64,000 nt of DNA from JASHPR01 sp963842355 (GTDB lineage: Bacteria; Actinomycetota; Actinomycetes; Streptosporangiales; Streptosporangiaceae): contig CAWJGC010000008.1 in the NCBI GenBank assembly GCA_963842355.1, forward strand, positions 248,001-312,000, given 5' to 3'. The position numbers and the translations under genes were made by a program. Below are positions 8,687 through 16,713 of this stretch, piece by piece; the stretch's first letter is position 1; each line of letters opens with the position of its first letter. Under the pieces are notes generated by a model that saw only the letters and a list, made by a program, of their open reading frames with translations, did no database searches and was not told where the DNA came from.

Positions 8687-10098
8687 CAGCCGACCGCTCC
8701 TTCCATCTGCAGCTCGATCAGCCGGTTGAGCTCGAGCGCGTACTCCATCGGCAGCTCGCGCGCGATCGGCTCCACGAAGCCGCGGACGATCGTGGCCATG
8801 GCCTCGTCCTCGGTCATGCCCCGGCTCATCAGGTAGAAGAGCTGGTCCTCGGAGATCTTCGACACGGTGGCCTCGTGGCCCATCTCGACATCGTCCTCGC
8901 GGACGTCCACGTAGGGATAGGTATCGGAACGGCTGACCGCATCCACGAGCAGCGCGTCGCACTTGACCGTGGACTTGGAGTGGGAGGCGCCCTCCTGCAC
9001 CTGGACCAGGCCGCGGTAGGAGGTCCGGCCGCCCGCCCGGGCCACCGACTTGGACACGATCTGCGAGGACGTGTTCGGCGCGCAGTGCACCATCTTGGCC
9101 CCGGCGTCCTGGTGCTGGCCGGTGCCGGCGAACGCGACCGACAGCGTCTCGCCCCTGGCGTGTTCCCCCATCAGGTAGACCGCCGGGTACTTCATCGTGA
9201 CCTTGGAGCCGATGTTCCCGTCGATCCACTCCATGGTCGCGCCCTCCTGGGCCACGGCCCGCTTGGTGACCAGGTTGTACACGTTGGCCGACCAGTTCTG
9301 GATCGTGGTGTAGCGGCAGCGTCCGCCCTTCTTCACGATGATCTCCACCACCGCGGAGTGCAGCGAGTCCGAGGAGTAGATCGGCGCGGTGCAGCCCTCG
9401 ACGTAGTGCACGGAGGCATCCTCGTCCACGATGATCAGGGTCCGCTCGAACTGGCCCATGTTCTCGGTGTTGATCCGGAAGTAGGCCTGCAGCGGGATCT
9501 CGACGTGCACGCCCTTCGGCACGTAGATAAAGCTGCCGCCGCTCCAGACCGCGGTGTTCAGCGCGGCGAACTTGTTGTCGCCGACCGGGATCACCGTGGC
9601 GAAGTACTCCTGGAACAGCTCCGGGTGCTCCCGCAGCGCCGTGTCGGTGTCCTCGAAGATGACGCCCTTTTCCTCCAGGTCCTCGCGGATCTTGTGGTAG
9701 ACGACCTCCGACTCGTACTGCGCCGCAACGCCCGCGATGAGGCGTTGCTTCTCGGCCTCGGGGATACCGAGCTTGTCGTAGGTGTTCTTGATGTCGGCGG
9801 GCAGCTCGTCCCAGTTCGCGGCCTGCTTCTCGGTCGAGCGCACGAAGTACTTGATGTTCTCGAAGTCGATCCCGGACAGGTCCGAGCCCCAGGTGGGCAT
9901 GGGCTTGCGCCGGAACAGCTTCAGGCCCTTCAGCCGCAGCTCGAGCATCCACTGCGGCTCGTTCTTCTTGGCCGAGATGTCCCGGACGACCTCCTCGTTC
10001 AGGCCGCGGCGTGCGGACTCGCCCGCCGCGTCCGAGTCGGCCCAGCCGAACTTGTAACGCTCCAGCCCCTCAAGCTCGGGGTGTGCGGTTGTCGTCAT
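8686..10098 (-). CDS. sufB: Fe-S cluster assembly scaffold protein SufB
   Basis: A 470-residue SufB, the main scaffold subunit on which the cluster is built. Family landmarks are VVYHKIREDLEEKGVIFED, TENMGQFERTLIIVDE, VHYVEGCTAPIYSSDSLHSA, and the conserved catalytic-region cysteine in STVKCDALLVD. The C-terminal RGMTEDEAMATIVRGF motif is also present. The ATG at 10098 has a strong GGAGGAA site and overlaps the stop of the regulator gene upstream (ATGA, 10095-10098), so sufB is co-transcribed with sufR. Confidence 0.96.
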   Translation of the reverse strand: MTTTAHPELEGLERYKFGWADSDAAGESARRGLNEEVVRDISAKKNEPQWMLELRLKGLKLFRRKPMPTWGSDLSGIDFENIKYFVRSTEKQAANWDELPADIKNTYDKLGIPEAEKQRLIAGVAAQYESEVVYHKIREDLEEKGVIFEDTDTALREHPELFQEYFATVIPVGDNKFAALNTAVWSGGSFIYVPKGVHVEIPLQAYFRINTENMGQFERTLIIVDEDASVHYVEGCTAPIYSSDSLHSAVVEIIVKKGGRCRYTTIQNWSANVYNLVTKRAVAQEGATMEWIDGNIGSKVTMKYPAVYLMGEHARGETLSVAFAGTGQHQDAGAKMVHCAPNTSSQIVSKSVARAGGRTSYRGLVQVQEGASHSKSTVKCDALLVDAVSRSDTYPYVDVREDDVEMGHEATVSKISEDQLFYLMSRGMTEDEAMATIVRGFVEPIARELPMEYALELNRLIELQMEGAVG

Positions 10099-10886
10099 GC
10101 GGAGATTCCTCCGGACTGTGTGGTCGTAGTGCTGCTGGTCGGGATGGTACGGGTGTGCGCGAGCGAAGGCGCGGTAACGTGCGTCGTGCAGATGCCGTCA
10201 CCGCGGGAGATCGTGGCCAGGCGCTGCACCGCGGTGCCCAGCAGGCGGCCGAACGCCTCGGTCTCCGCCTCGCAGAGCTGCGGGAACTCGGCCGCCACGT
10301 GGGCGACCGGGCAGTGATGCTGGCAGAGCTGCTCTCCCCCGTCGGCTGCGGGGGAAACGCTCGCTGAGGCGGCGTAGCCGTCGGCGGAGAGCGCCTCGGC
10401 CAGCGCCTGCACCCGCTCGCCGGCCGGCGCGGCGTCGACCACCGGCCGGTACCTGCTCTCCAGGTCAGAGATCTTCCTGCGGGCGAACTCGGCGACCGCG
10501 CCGGGCCCCGCCTTCTCGGCCAGGAAGCGCAGCGCGCTGCTGGCCAGGTCGTCGTAGGCGTGCTCGAACGCGCTGCGGCCGGCATCGGTGATCGCGAACA
10601 GCCGCGCCGGGCGGCCGCGGCCCCGGCTGCCGTAGCAGCGCGCCTCCCTGGCCTCGATCATGTCGTCGGCCTGCAGGTTGTCCAGGTGGCGCCGGACGGC
10701 GGCCGGGGTCAGGCCGAGCCTCGTGCTCAGCGCGGCCGCGGTCGCCGGGCCCTGCTCCAGGATGAGGCGCGCGATCCTGGCCCGGGTGCCCCGTTCGGTG
10801 CCCGGGTGCCCGGTCGTAGGCTGGGCTGGTGCAGCACTGACCCCGGCACCACCTGAGGTGCCCGGCAGCGCGGGTTCCAGTCCCAT
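10095..10886 (-). CDS. sufR: SufR-type Fe-S-sensing transcriptional regulator
   Basis: A 263-residue winged-helix regulator that in actinobacteria represses the suf operon when it holds an Fe-S cluster. The N-terminal DNA-binding part includes ARIARLILEQGPATAAALST and LGLTPAAVRRHLDNL. The C-terminal half carries the cluster-ligand pattern C-x3-C-x12-C (CQHHCPVAHVAAEFPQLC). I chose ATG 10886 because it lies just downstream of a promoter-like sequence; a GTG at 10895 is possible but lies inside the dyad. The ORF continues upstream to 11021 without support. It is the first gene of the suf operon, divergent from the gene at 11020. Confidence 0.92.
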   Translation of the reverse strand: MGLEPALPGTSGGAGVSAAPAQPTTGHPGTERGTRARIARLILEQGPATAAALSTRLGLTPAAVRRHLDNLQADDMIEAREARCYGSRGRGRPARLFAITDAGRSAFEHAYDDLASSALRFLAEKAGPGAVAEFARRKISDLESRYRPVVDAAPAGERVQALAEALSADGYAASASVSPAADGGEQLCQHHCPVAHVAAEFPQLCEAETEAFGRLLGTAVQRLATISRGDGICTTHVTAPSLAHTRTIPTSSTTTTQSGGISA

Positions 10887-10893
10887 GTTTTTC

Positions 10894-10931
10894 ACAACAT
10901 CATTATGTCGTAAATGCTTCCGCACCCGCAA
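10894..10931 (-). promoter_or_regulatory. suf operon promoter with an overlapping dyad operator
   Basis: On the minus strand, CATAAT (10902-10907) resembles a -10 box, and TTGCGG (10926-10931) lies 18 bp upstream as a possible -35. An 18-bp imperfect palindrome at 10894-10911 (ACAACAT and ATGTCGT arms, 4-bp centre) covers the -10 box. This position fits an autoregulatory SufR operator. The implied transcript would begin within about 10-15 nt of the sufR ATG. Function is inferred from position only. Confidence 0.55.
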
Positions 10932-11019
10932 CCGACCCGCCGAATGACCCGGGCCACATCCGGGGCGCCCTTGCTGAACGCCTCCCGTAGTGATATGTCC
11001 TGGTCCTGAGGTGACGCCC

Positions 11020-11913
11020 ATGGACGGTACGGCCCGCGTGGCTCGGCGGATGTGGACCCTGTTCGAGCCGGTGCACGTGGTGACCTATTTCTCGGCCGAG
11101 GCACTCTCGGCCTTCACCGGCGCGGGCCTGCGGGGGTTCTGGCGCGGCTACTTCGCGGGCCGCGCCGCGCCGCTGGGCGCGATCGGCGCCGCGCCGGTCG
11201 CCGCTTCGTTCTTCAACTTCGCTCCCCGGATGGTCGCCCGGGCGCTGCCGGGAGTCTGGGAACTGATCACGCCGGAGGATGCGCTCGCCGTGCGCTCGGC
11301 CGGCGCGGTGGCGGCCCTGCATCGCCTGCTCGGCGGCGGGGACGCGGACCTCGCCGGTGCCGCCGACCTGCTGCTGCGCGCCACCGAGGACCTCGACTGC
11401 GCGGGCCGGGTGCTGGCCGCGGCGAACGCCGCGCGGCCAGTGAACGGGGATGGGGAGGCGGGCGGCGAGCCCGCGGCGCGGCTCTGGTACGCCGCCACCC
11501 TGCTCCGGGAACACCGCGGCGACGGGCACTTCGCGGCCCTGGTCGCGGCGGGCATCGACGGCTGCGAGGCTCTCGTGCTACGGACCGGGTCCGGCGCGGG
11601 CCCGTCGCGCGAGCAGTTGCAGCCGCTGCGGGGCTGGACCGACGAGGAGTGGGACCAGGCGGCGGCCCGGCTGGCCGACCGGGGCTGGCTGGGCCCCGGG
11701 GGGCAGGTCACGCCGGCCGGCGCGGCGGCCCGGCAGGCCGTGGAGGACGCGACGGACCTGGCGGCCGCGCGCCCCTGGGCCCGGCTGGGCCCCGCCGCCA
11801 CCGGGGAACTCGCGGGCCTGCTGACCCCGATAGCCCGGGCCTGCGCGGCCGAGCTGCCGTTCCCCAACCCGGTCGGCGTGCCCGAGCCCGCCGTCGGCGC
11901 GCCGCGGGCCTGA
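11020..11913 (+). CDS. SCO6745-family protein (helix-turn-helix-like, function unknown)
   Basis: A 297-residue protein resembling the actinobacterial SCO6745 family, which begins with an R-W-LFEPVH-V-YF pattern as here (RRMWTLFEPVHVVTYFSAEA) and continues with GYFAGRAAPLG and FNFAPRMVARALP. The C-terminal part (LRGWTDEEWDQAAARLADRGWL) looks like a winged-helix or MarR-like module. No enzymatic motif is visible. ATG 11020 is preferred over the ATG at 10990 because GAGGTGA lies about 6 nt before it. It is divergent from sufR and followed by a P450; no link between the two is evident. Confidence 0.75.
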   Translation: MDGTARVARRMWTLFEPVHVVTYFSAEALSAFTGAGLRGFWRGYFAGRAAPLGAIGAAPVAASFFNFAPRMVARALPGVWELITPEDALAVRSAGAVAALHRLLGGGDADLAGAADLLLRATEDLDCAGRVLAAANAARPVNGDGEAGGEPAARLWYAATLLREHRGDGHFAALVAAGIDGCEALVLRTGSGAGPSREQLQPLRGWTDEEWDQAAARLADRGWLGPGGQVTPAGAAARQAVEDATDLAAARPWARLGPAATGELAGLLTPIARACAAELPFPNPVGVPEPAVGAPRA

Positions 11914-11953
11914 CCCGGATGACCCGGCGGGCGACCACGACGAAAGGCCCCGG

Positions 11954-13162
11954 ATGACCACGACACAGCGGCCGGCGCTGGCCGAGCTCGCCGACCCGGC
12001 GGTGCTCCGTGACCCTTATCCCGTGCTGGCCGGGCTGCGGGAGGCGTCACCGTTCGCCGAGGCGGGCGGGGCGATGGTGGTGGCCGGCCGGCACGAGGAC
12101 TGCTCGCGGATCCTGCGCGATCCGCGGGCCAGCAGCGAGCGGAACCGGTCGCGGCTGGCTCCGCCCGGGACGCCGCGCGCCCCGTCGTTCCTGTCCCTCG
12201 ACCCGCCGGACCACACCCGGCTGCGCCGGCTGGTGTCCAAGGCCTTCACGCCCCGGGTCATCGCCGGGCTGGCTCCCCGGATCCGGGCGCTGACCGACGG
12301 GCTGCTGACCGAGGCCGGGTCCGGGGGCCAGCCGCGCCTCGAGATCGTCAGCCAGCTCGCCTACCCGCTGCCGGTCCGGATCATTTCCGAGCTGCTCGGC
12401 GTCCCGGCCGGAGACCACGCCCGCTTCGCCGGCTGGTCGGCCCGGCTCGCCCACGCGCTGCAGCCGCAGTTCGGCGCGCCCGATGCCGCCCCGGCCGTGG
12501 CCGCGCAGCAGGCCAGGCTCGAGTTCGCCGACTACTTCCGCGAGCTGATCGCCCTCAGGAGGGCCCGCCCGGCTGCCGACCTGCTGTCCGAGCTCATCCG
12601 CGCCGAGGACGACGGCCAGTACCTCAGCGAGCAAGAGCTGATCGCCACCTGCGTGCTGCTGCTGGTGGCCGGGCACGAGACCACGGTGGGCCTGATCTCC
12701 AACGCGATCCTGGCCCTGCTCCGGCACCCGGACCAGCTCGCCGCGCTCCGGGCCGACCCCGGGCTGGCCGCGGGCGCGGTCGAGGAGACGCTGCGCTATG
12801 ACGCGCCGGTCCAGCTCACCAGCCGGATCGTGCGCGGGGGCATGGAGGTCGGCGACGTCAGCGCGCCCGACGGCGCGGTGCTGCTGCTCCTGCTCGCGGC
12901 GGCGGGCCGCGATCCGGAAGCCTTTGCCGACCCGGACCGGTTCGACATCCGCCGCGGGGCAGCCAGCCACCTGGCCTTTGCCGCCGGGCCGCACTTCTGC
13001 CTCGGCGCGCCGCTGGCCAGGCTGGAGGCGACGATCGCGGTGCAGGCGTTCGCGGCCCGCGTGGTCGAGCCGGAACTCGACCGGGCTGGCCTGGCCTTTA
13101 AGCCGAACCTCAACCTGCGCGGCCCCGAGCGGCTGCCCGTCGGCTTCGCCGGCCTCCGCTAG
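11954..13162 (+). CDS. Cytochrome P450
   Basis: A 402-residue bacterial class-I P450. The heme-binding loop FAAGPHFCLGAPLARLEA holds the axial cysteine. The I-helix oxygen-activation motif is LLLVAGHETT, and the K-helix ExxR is EETLRYDAPVQ. The length is standard. It begins 40 bp after the previous gene with GAAAGG before the ATG. No ferredoxin or ferredoxin reductase gene is adjacent, so redox partners would come from elsewhere. The substrate is unknown; proteins of this size and motif set are common in actinomycete hydroxylation reactions. Confidence 0.95.
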   Translation: MTTTQRPALAELADPAVLRDPYPVLAGLREASPFAEAGGAMVVAGRHEDCSRILRDPRASSERNRSRLAPPGTPRAPSFLSLDPPDHTRLRRLVSKAFTPRVIAGLAPRIRALTDGLLTEAGSGGQPRLEIVSQLAYPLPVRIISELLGVPAGDHARFAGWSARLAHALQPQFGAPDAAPAVAAQQARLEFADYFRELIALRRARPAADLLSELIRAEDDGQYLSEQELIATCVLLLVAGHETTVGLISNAILALLRHPDQLAALRADPGLAAGAVEETLRYDAPVQLTSRIVRGGMEVGDVSAPDGAVLLLLLAAAGRDPEAFADPDRFDIRRGAASHLAFAAGPHFCLGAPLARLEATIAVQAFAARVVEPELDRAGLAFKPNLNLRGPERLPVGFAGLR

Positions 13163-13220
13163 TTGGCTGGGCGACGGAAAACATACCGATACCAATTTGG
13201 CCGACGATATCCTCCTAGTC

Positions 13221-14885
13221 ATGGTCAATCGTGCAGGCGTTGCCGAGGCTCCCGTCAACTGGGGTGATGTGCCGACCTGGGTGTCGGCGTCCGTCACCCT
13301 CATGGCACTCATTTTTGCCGTTGTCGCGGTCGTGGTCGCACGTCGGACATACAGGCTTGAGTCGGAGCGTGACCGTATCAATGCGGCCGCAAGGCAGAAG
13401 CAGGACGCCTTCGTCAGAAGGTCGCAGGCCGCTCTGGTCTCCGCATGGTGGGCGAAGGACGAGCAAAATCCGGCTCGCAAGGGCCGGCATTCCTGGGCTG
13501 TGTACTTGCGGAACGCATCGAACGCCCCGGTCTATAAGGCTCATCTAACAGTTATGGGCACGGGTAGCCGTGCCGAACGCAAGGCGCGGGAACTGCCGGT
13601 GGTACCTCCAACACATGAGCCTGTGATTCATACCGTTGAACTCCCTGGGGTCAAGGCAGGATCTGATTGCGACCATCGTGGCCTTCCTCTGGCGGACTAC
13701 AGGGTCAGCCTCAGGTTCACCGATGCTACAGGTGTCCGCTGGATGCGAGATGAGTATGGATACCTGAAGGAGCTAGCGCCCAATCTGCTTATCTGGACCA
13801 GCCCGGAAGGAGGTGCCGTCGTGGGCCCGTTCACTGCAGAATTCCTGGCAACTTACGGGGTTACCGCCGAGTTTGATACGAGATTAATTGAGGCTGAGCT
13901 GGAGAAGCATTTTATCGAGGCGCTTCCGGGGCCCGACATCCTGATTGGTCCTCATGACTGGGTCGGCAAGCTCGTCGGACATGGACTGGTAGAGCCAGTT
14001 ACCCTTTCTGAGGAACGCCGCAACTCGTTCGCCGTGGAGCACTTGAATGCATTCTCTTTCGGCGGCAAGTTGTATGCTGTGCCGTCTTCTCTTGACACGG
14101 TGGCGCTCATCCGCAATACCGATCTCGTCCCAGATGCCCCGAAATCAATAGAGCAACTCCTGGCCTTGGCTCAGGATTTGAGGGACAGGAATGTAGTTCC
14201 CGAACTCATGGCAGTCCCCGTCAGCCCCACCGGCGATTCGTTTCATATGTGGCCCATATTCACGAGCGCTGGGGGATGGCTGTTTAAACGAGGCCGAGAT
14301 GGTATCTGGGATTCCAGCGTGCAGGGGATCAACTCCCCCGAGACCGTGCGGGCATTTGAAAAGATTCGCTTCCTCGGCGGGCTCGGCGTGCTGCGGCCGG
14401 AAATTGATCGGCTGCGGTCGTTCGATTTGTTCGCCGAACGACAGACTGCCTTCCTGGTAGCGGCATCGGGGGCAGTCGTTCCGCTCCGCAAGTCCGGCGT
14501 TAATTTTGCCGTAAGTGCCGTGCCGCCCTTCGAGCACGGCAGGCCAGCCGTACCCTTCCTTTCCTTGAACGGTTTCTATATAGCCAGTCGCGGGCAGAAC
14601 ATGGTGGTTGCCGGAGACCTGGTTCCTGACTATCTGACGCGAGGGGACGTAATAGAGTCATTCGGCAGGCTGGCCCATGTTGTGCCAATTCGATTGACCA
14701 ACGAATGTGATCCGGCCATCGCTCAGTTTCACAAGTTGTGCGCAGATGCCGTACCGATGCCTTCGTTTCCGCAAATGAGAGAGTTGTGGAGCCTGATGAA
14801 CGCCGCGGAACTAGCGCTTATTGCCGGGGAGGAAGCAACGGCTGTTTCGCGCGATCTCGCGGTGCGGCTAGGTGCACTTTTCTAG
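13221..14885 (+). CDS. Membrane-anchored protein with a maltose-binding-protein-like domain
   Basis: A 554-residue protein in three parts. Residues about 20-40 form one transmembrane helix followed by ARRTYR and a charged stretch (ESERDR...ARQKQDAFVRR); by the positive-inside rule the bulk of the protein would be cytoplasmic. Residues about 92-195 look like a beta-rich domain (WAVYLRNASNAPVYKAHL, RVSLRFTDATGVRWMRDEYG). Residues about 200-554 resemble MalE-family solute-binding proteins: GPDILIGPHDWVGKLVGHGL, FGGKLYAVPSSLDTVALIRN, DLVPDAPKSIEQLL. There is no signal peptide or lipobox and no ABC permease nearby. GC content is well below the surroundings (30 of 60 bases at 14041-14100). The start ATG lacks a clear ribosome-binding site. 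It converges on the debranching-type enzyme with overlapping stops. A sugar-sensing role is inference. Confidence 0.75.
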   Translation: MVNRAGVAEAPVNWGDVPTWVSASVTLMALIFAVVAVVVARRTYRLESERDRINAAARQKQDAFVRRSQAALVSAWWAKDEQNPARKGRHSWAVYLRNASNAPVYKAHLTVMGTGSRAERKARELPVVPPTHEPVIHTVELPGVKAGSDCDHRGLPLADYRVSLRFTDATGVRWMRDEYGYLKELAPNLLIWTSPEGGAVVGPFTAEFLATYGVTAEFDTRLIEAELEKHFIEALPGPDILIGPHDWVGKLVGHGLVEPVTLSEERRNSFAVEHLNAFSFGGKLYAVPSSLDTVALIRNTDLVPDAPKSIEQLLALAQDLRDRNVVPELMAVPVSPTGDSFHMWPIFTSAGGWLFKRGRDGIWDSSVQGINSPETVRAFEKIRFLGGLGVLRPEIDRLRSFDLFAERQTAFLVAASGAVVPLRKSGVNFAVSAVPPFEHGRPAVPFLSLNGFYIASRGQNMVVAGDLVPDYLTRGDVIESFGRLAHVVPIRLTNECDPAIAQFHKLCADAVPMPSFPQMRELWSLMNAAELALIAGEEATAVSRDLAVRLGALF

Positions 14886-16591
14886 CTTTGCCGGAACGGA
14901 TAGGCGACGTTGCTCAGCACGTGGCACTCGAATTCTCGCTCAGGCGCGTCAGTCGCAGCCGTCGGCAACGAGAGCCCGGGCTCTAGCGGGCGATTCCCCC
15001 TCTTTATCGCCCTTATGGTTTCGACGGTCCAAGCCTGGATCTCCTGTGCTGGTTTCTCAATGCGATAGCTATCGCTCCAGTGGGCGCGCTCACCGTCGTA
15101 GGCGTCAATTATGCTGGTGACAGTTAGCTCGGACGGCGAAGCTGAATTGTTGCCTGGGACAAATTCCACAAAGTAACCCAGCGTGTCAACTACTCTCCAT
15201 ATGCGACGCTCCAGATCACAGGCAAGCGCGGGGTAGCCGGCCTTGCGCAATTCCCTGGCGATTACCTGATTGTCCCAGATCCATACACTCCCGCAGTGGT
15301 ATGAGAACGGCACGAACCTAGTCTCGCAGCTGGACAGGGTCCGTATGCCGTTGCGGTCGAGCAACTCGTCTGAGAATAGTGTCTCGATGAGCGCCAGCCG
15401 TCGCCTCGTCAGCTCGGCAGCATCACCGTCGAGGAGATGAAGCGCGTGGCCCATGTTGGAGGTCCGCACCGCCAGGGGCCTTGGCGCGCCATGCTCGTCG
15501 CGGTCGGTCGCGAGGGCAAAGTACCCGCCCCGGTCATCTTCCAGCCAGAACAAGTCACATACTTTGTCCTTAAGATGGCGTGCGCTGGCCCGGACAGATT
15601 CTAGCTTTATGTGGAGCTGCTCATCCCGGGATGAATTCTCGCTGGACGTCAACAGCTTATCATAGTAACGGGCGAGGTCCATGAGTGTGTCGTAAGCGAG
15701 TGCTTGTACCTCAATGGAGGCAATCCCTTGCAAGTGATTTGCGTATGTCCCGTCAGCGTGCATATAGCTCTCAGGGGTATCCTTCCAGGCCTGATTCCAT
15801 ATTCCACGCGGCTGCGACATTCGAAATTCGAGCAGGCCTTCCGGATTGCTTTGCACACGTCTCTCGAGCCAGGCCGTCGCGGCTTCGAGCGCATGACGCA
15901 TCGTATGCTCCTGGCCATCAGTCCCGACGTACCTTGTTTCAAAGAACGCGGGATCATCCTCGAAGATCCGAAGAAGGCCTCTGATGAAGAGCGGCGTTGA
16001 GTCTATCGCCCCATAATGCGGCCACTCCCAGTCATTAACGGCGCTGATGTGCTTAGCTAGGGCACTTTGCGGGTCGGGAGCCCAGTGGATAATGCGACCC
16101 GGCTCTTCCTCGTTCGCCACCCGGTACGTGACGCCTTGCAATTCCGCCAGCCGGCAAAGCGTGGTCCTAAGCAGCCTGGGGAAGGACGCATACAAATTAA
16201 GGGCCATATACAGCGCGTCACGCCCAAAAAGATCGTCTAGCAAGGAGAATTCAGGCAGGTGGCGATGCTCTGGCAGGGCGAGTGCGGCATACCCGGGCCC
16301 ACGCTTGCCGATATCGGAGAGCTGGTCCACATGCATTAGTTCCATGAGTGCCCGAGACGATGACGGATGCATTCTGCGGTCGACACCAGGTCCGAGCGAT
16401 GGCCGGAGATCATGAACGTAGATGACACGCTGGAACGGGAGGAGGTAAGGCACCAGCTGCGGCGTCAGAACCTTTAGATCCGGGAGTTGACTTAGCGGCG
16501 TGCCATCAGGGGCTAGCTTTCCTTCGAAGCCGAAGAGGCCAGGGCCTGATCCTCGTTGGGCAGCATCAGATTCGCGGCGGGGATCAGTCAT
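14882..16591 (-). CDS. Amylo-alpha-1,6-glucosidase-like glycoside hydrolase
   Basis: A 569-residue enzyme with the (alpha/alpha)6-barrel pattern of the glycogen-debranching C-terminal domain and related GH63/GH133-like hydrolases. Segments seen in order are SLLDDLFGRDALYMALNLYA, WPHYGAIDSTPLFI, IWNQAWKDTPESYMHADG, VQALAYDTLMDLARYYDKLL, FWLEDDRGGYFALATDRDE, SNMGHALHLLDGD and FVPFSYHCGSVWIWDNQVIA. It probably acts on an alpha-glucoside or alpha-mannoside in the cytoplasm, as no signal peptide is present. A GTG at 16594 directly precedes the ATG. Base composition is lower-GC, like its convergent neighbour; the two stops share a CTAG (14882-14885). The exact substrate is not predictable. Confidence 0.8.
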   Translation of the reverse strand: MTDPRRESDAAQRGSGPGLFGFEGKLAPDGTPLSQLPDLKVLTPQLVPYLLPFQRVIYVHDLRPSLGPGVDRRMHPSSSRALMELMHVDQLSDIGKRGPGYAALALPEHRHLPEFSLLDDLFGRDALYMALNLYASFPRLLRTTLCRLAELQGVTYRVANEEEPGRIIHWAPDPQSALAKHISAVNDWEWPHYGAIDSTPLFIRGLLRIFEDDPAFFETRYVGTDGQEHTMRHALEAATAWLERRVQSNPEGLLEFRMSQPRGIWNQAWKDTPESYMHADGTYANHLQGIASIEVQALAYDTLMDLARYYDKLLTSSENSSRDEQLHIKLESVRASARHLKDKVCDLFWLEDDRGGYFALATDRDEHGAPRPLAVRTSNMGHALHLLDGDAAELTRRRLALIETLFSDELLDRNGIRTLSSCETRFVPFSYHCGSVWIWDNQVIARELRKAGYPALACDLERRIWRVVDTLGYFVEFVPGNNSASPSELTVTSIIDAYDGERAHWSDSYRIEKPAQEIQAWTVETIRAIKRGNRPLEPGLSLPTAATDAPEREFECHVLSNVAYPFRQS

Positions 16592-16643
16592 CACTCGTCC
16601 CGGGTAGTGGCTGACGGCTGGTCATCTGACGGCAGTAGTTAGG

Positions 16644-16649
16644 ACTATA
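16644..16649 (-). promoter_or_regulatory. Probable -10 box of the glycoside hydrolase gene
   Basis: TATAGT on the minus strand differs from TATAAT at one position and would place the transcript start about 45 nt before the start codon at 16591. No good -35 box is visible in the GC-rich sequence upstream. Confidence 0.4.
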
Positions 16650-16713
16650 GCGGGGATGCCCGCCCCGGTCCGCTTCAGGCTCCGAGACCCGTCACATGAT
16701 CTACGGACACGCT

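Noticed and set aside
7526..9952. 808-codon minus-strand ORF as a SufB-SufD fusion
   Set aside because: Only the part from 8686 down is SufD; the upstream part is sufB in another frame.
11954..13162. P450 as part of a biosynthetic gene cluster
   Set aside because: No synthase, ligase, tailoring or resistance genes accompany it.
12798..14885. Apparent fusion of P450 C-terminus with the MalE-like protein
   Set aside because: The first part is the P450 gene in another frame; the true start is ATG 13221 after the P450 stop.
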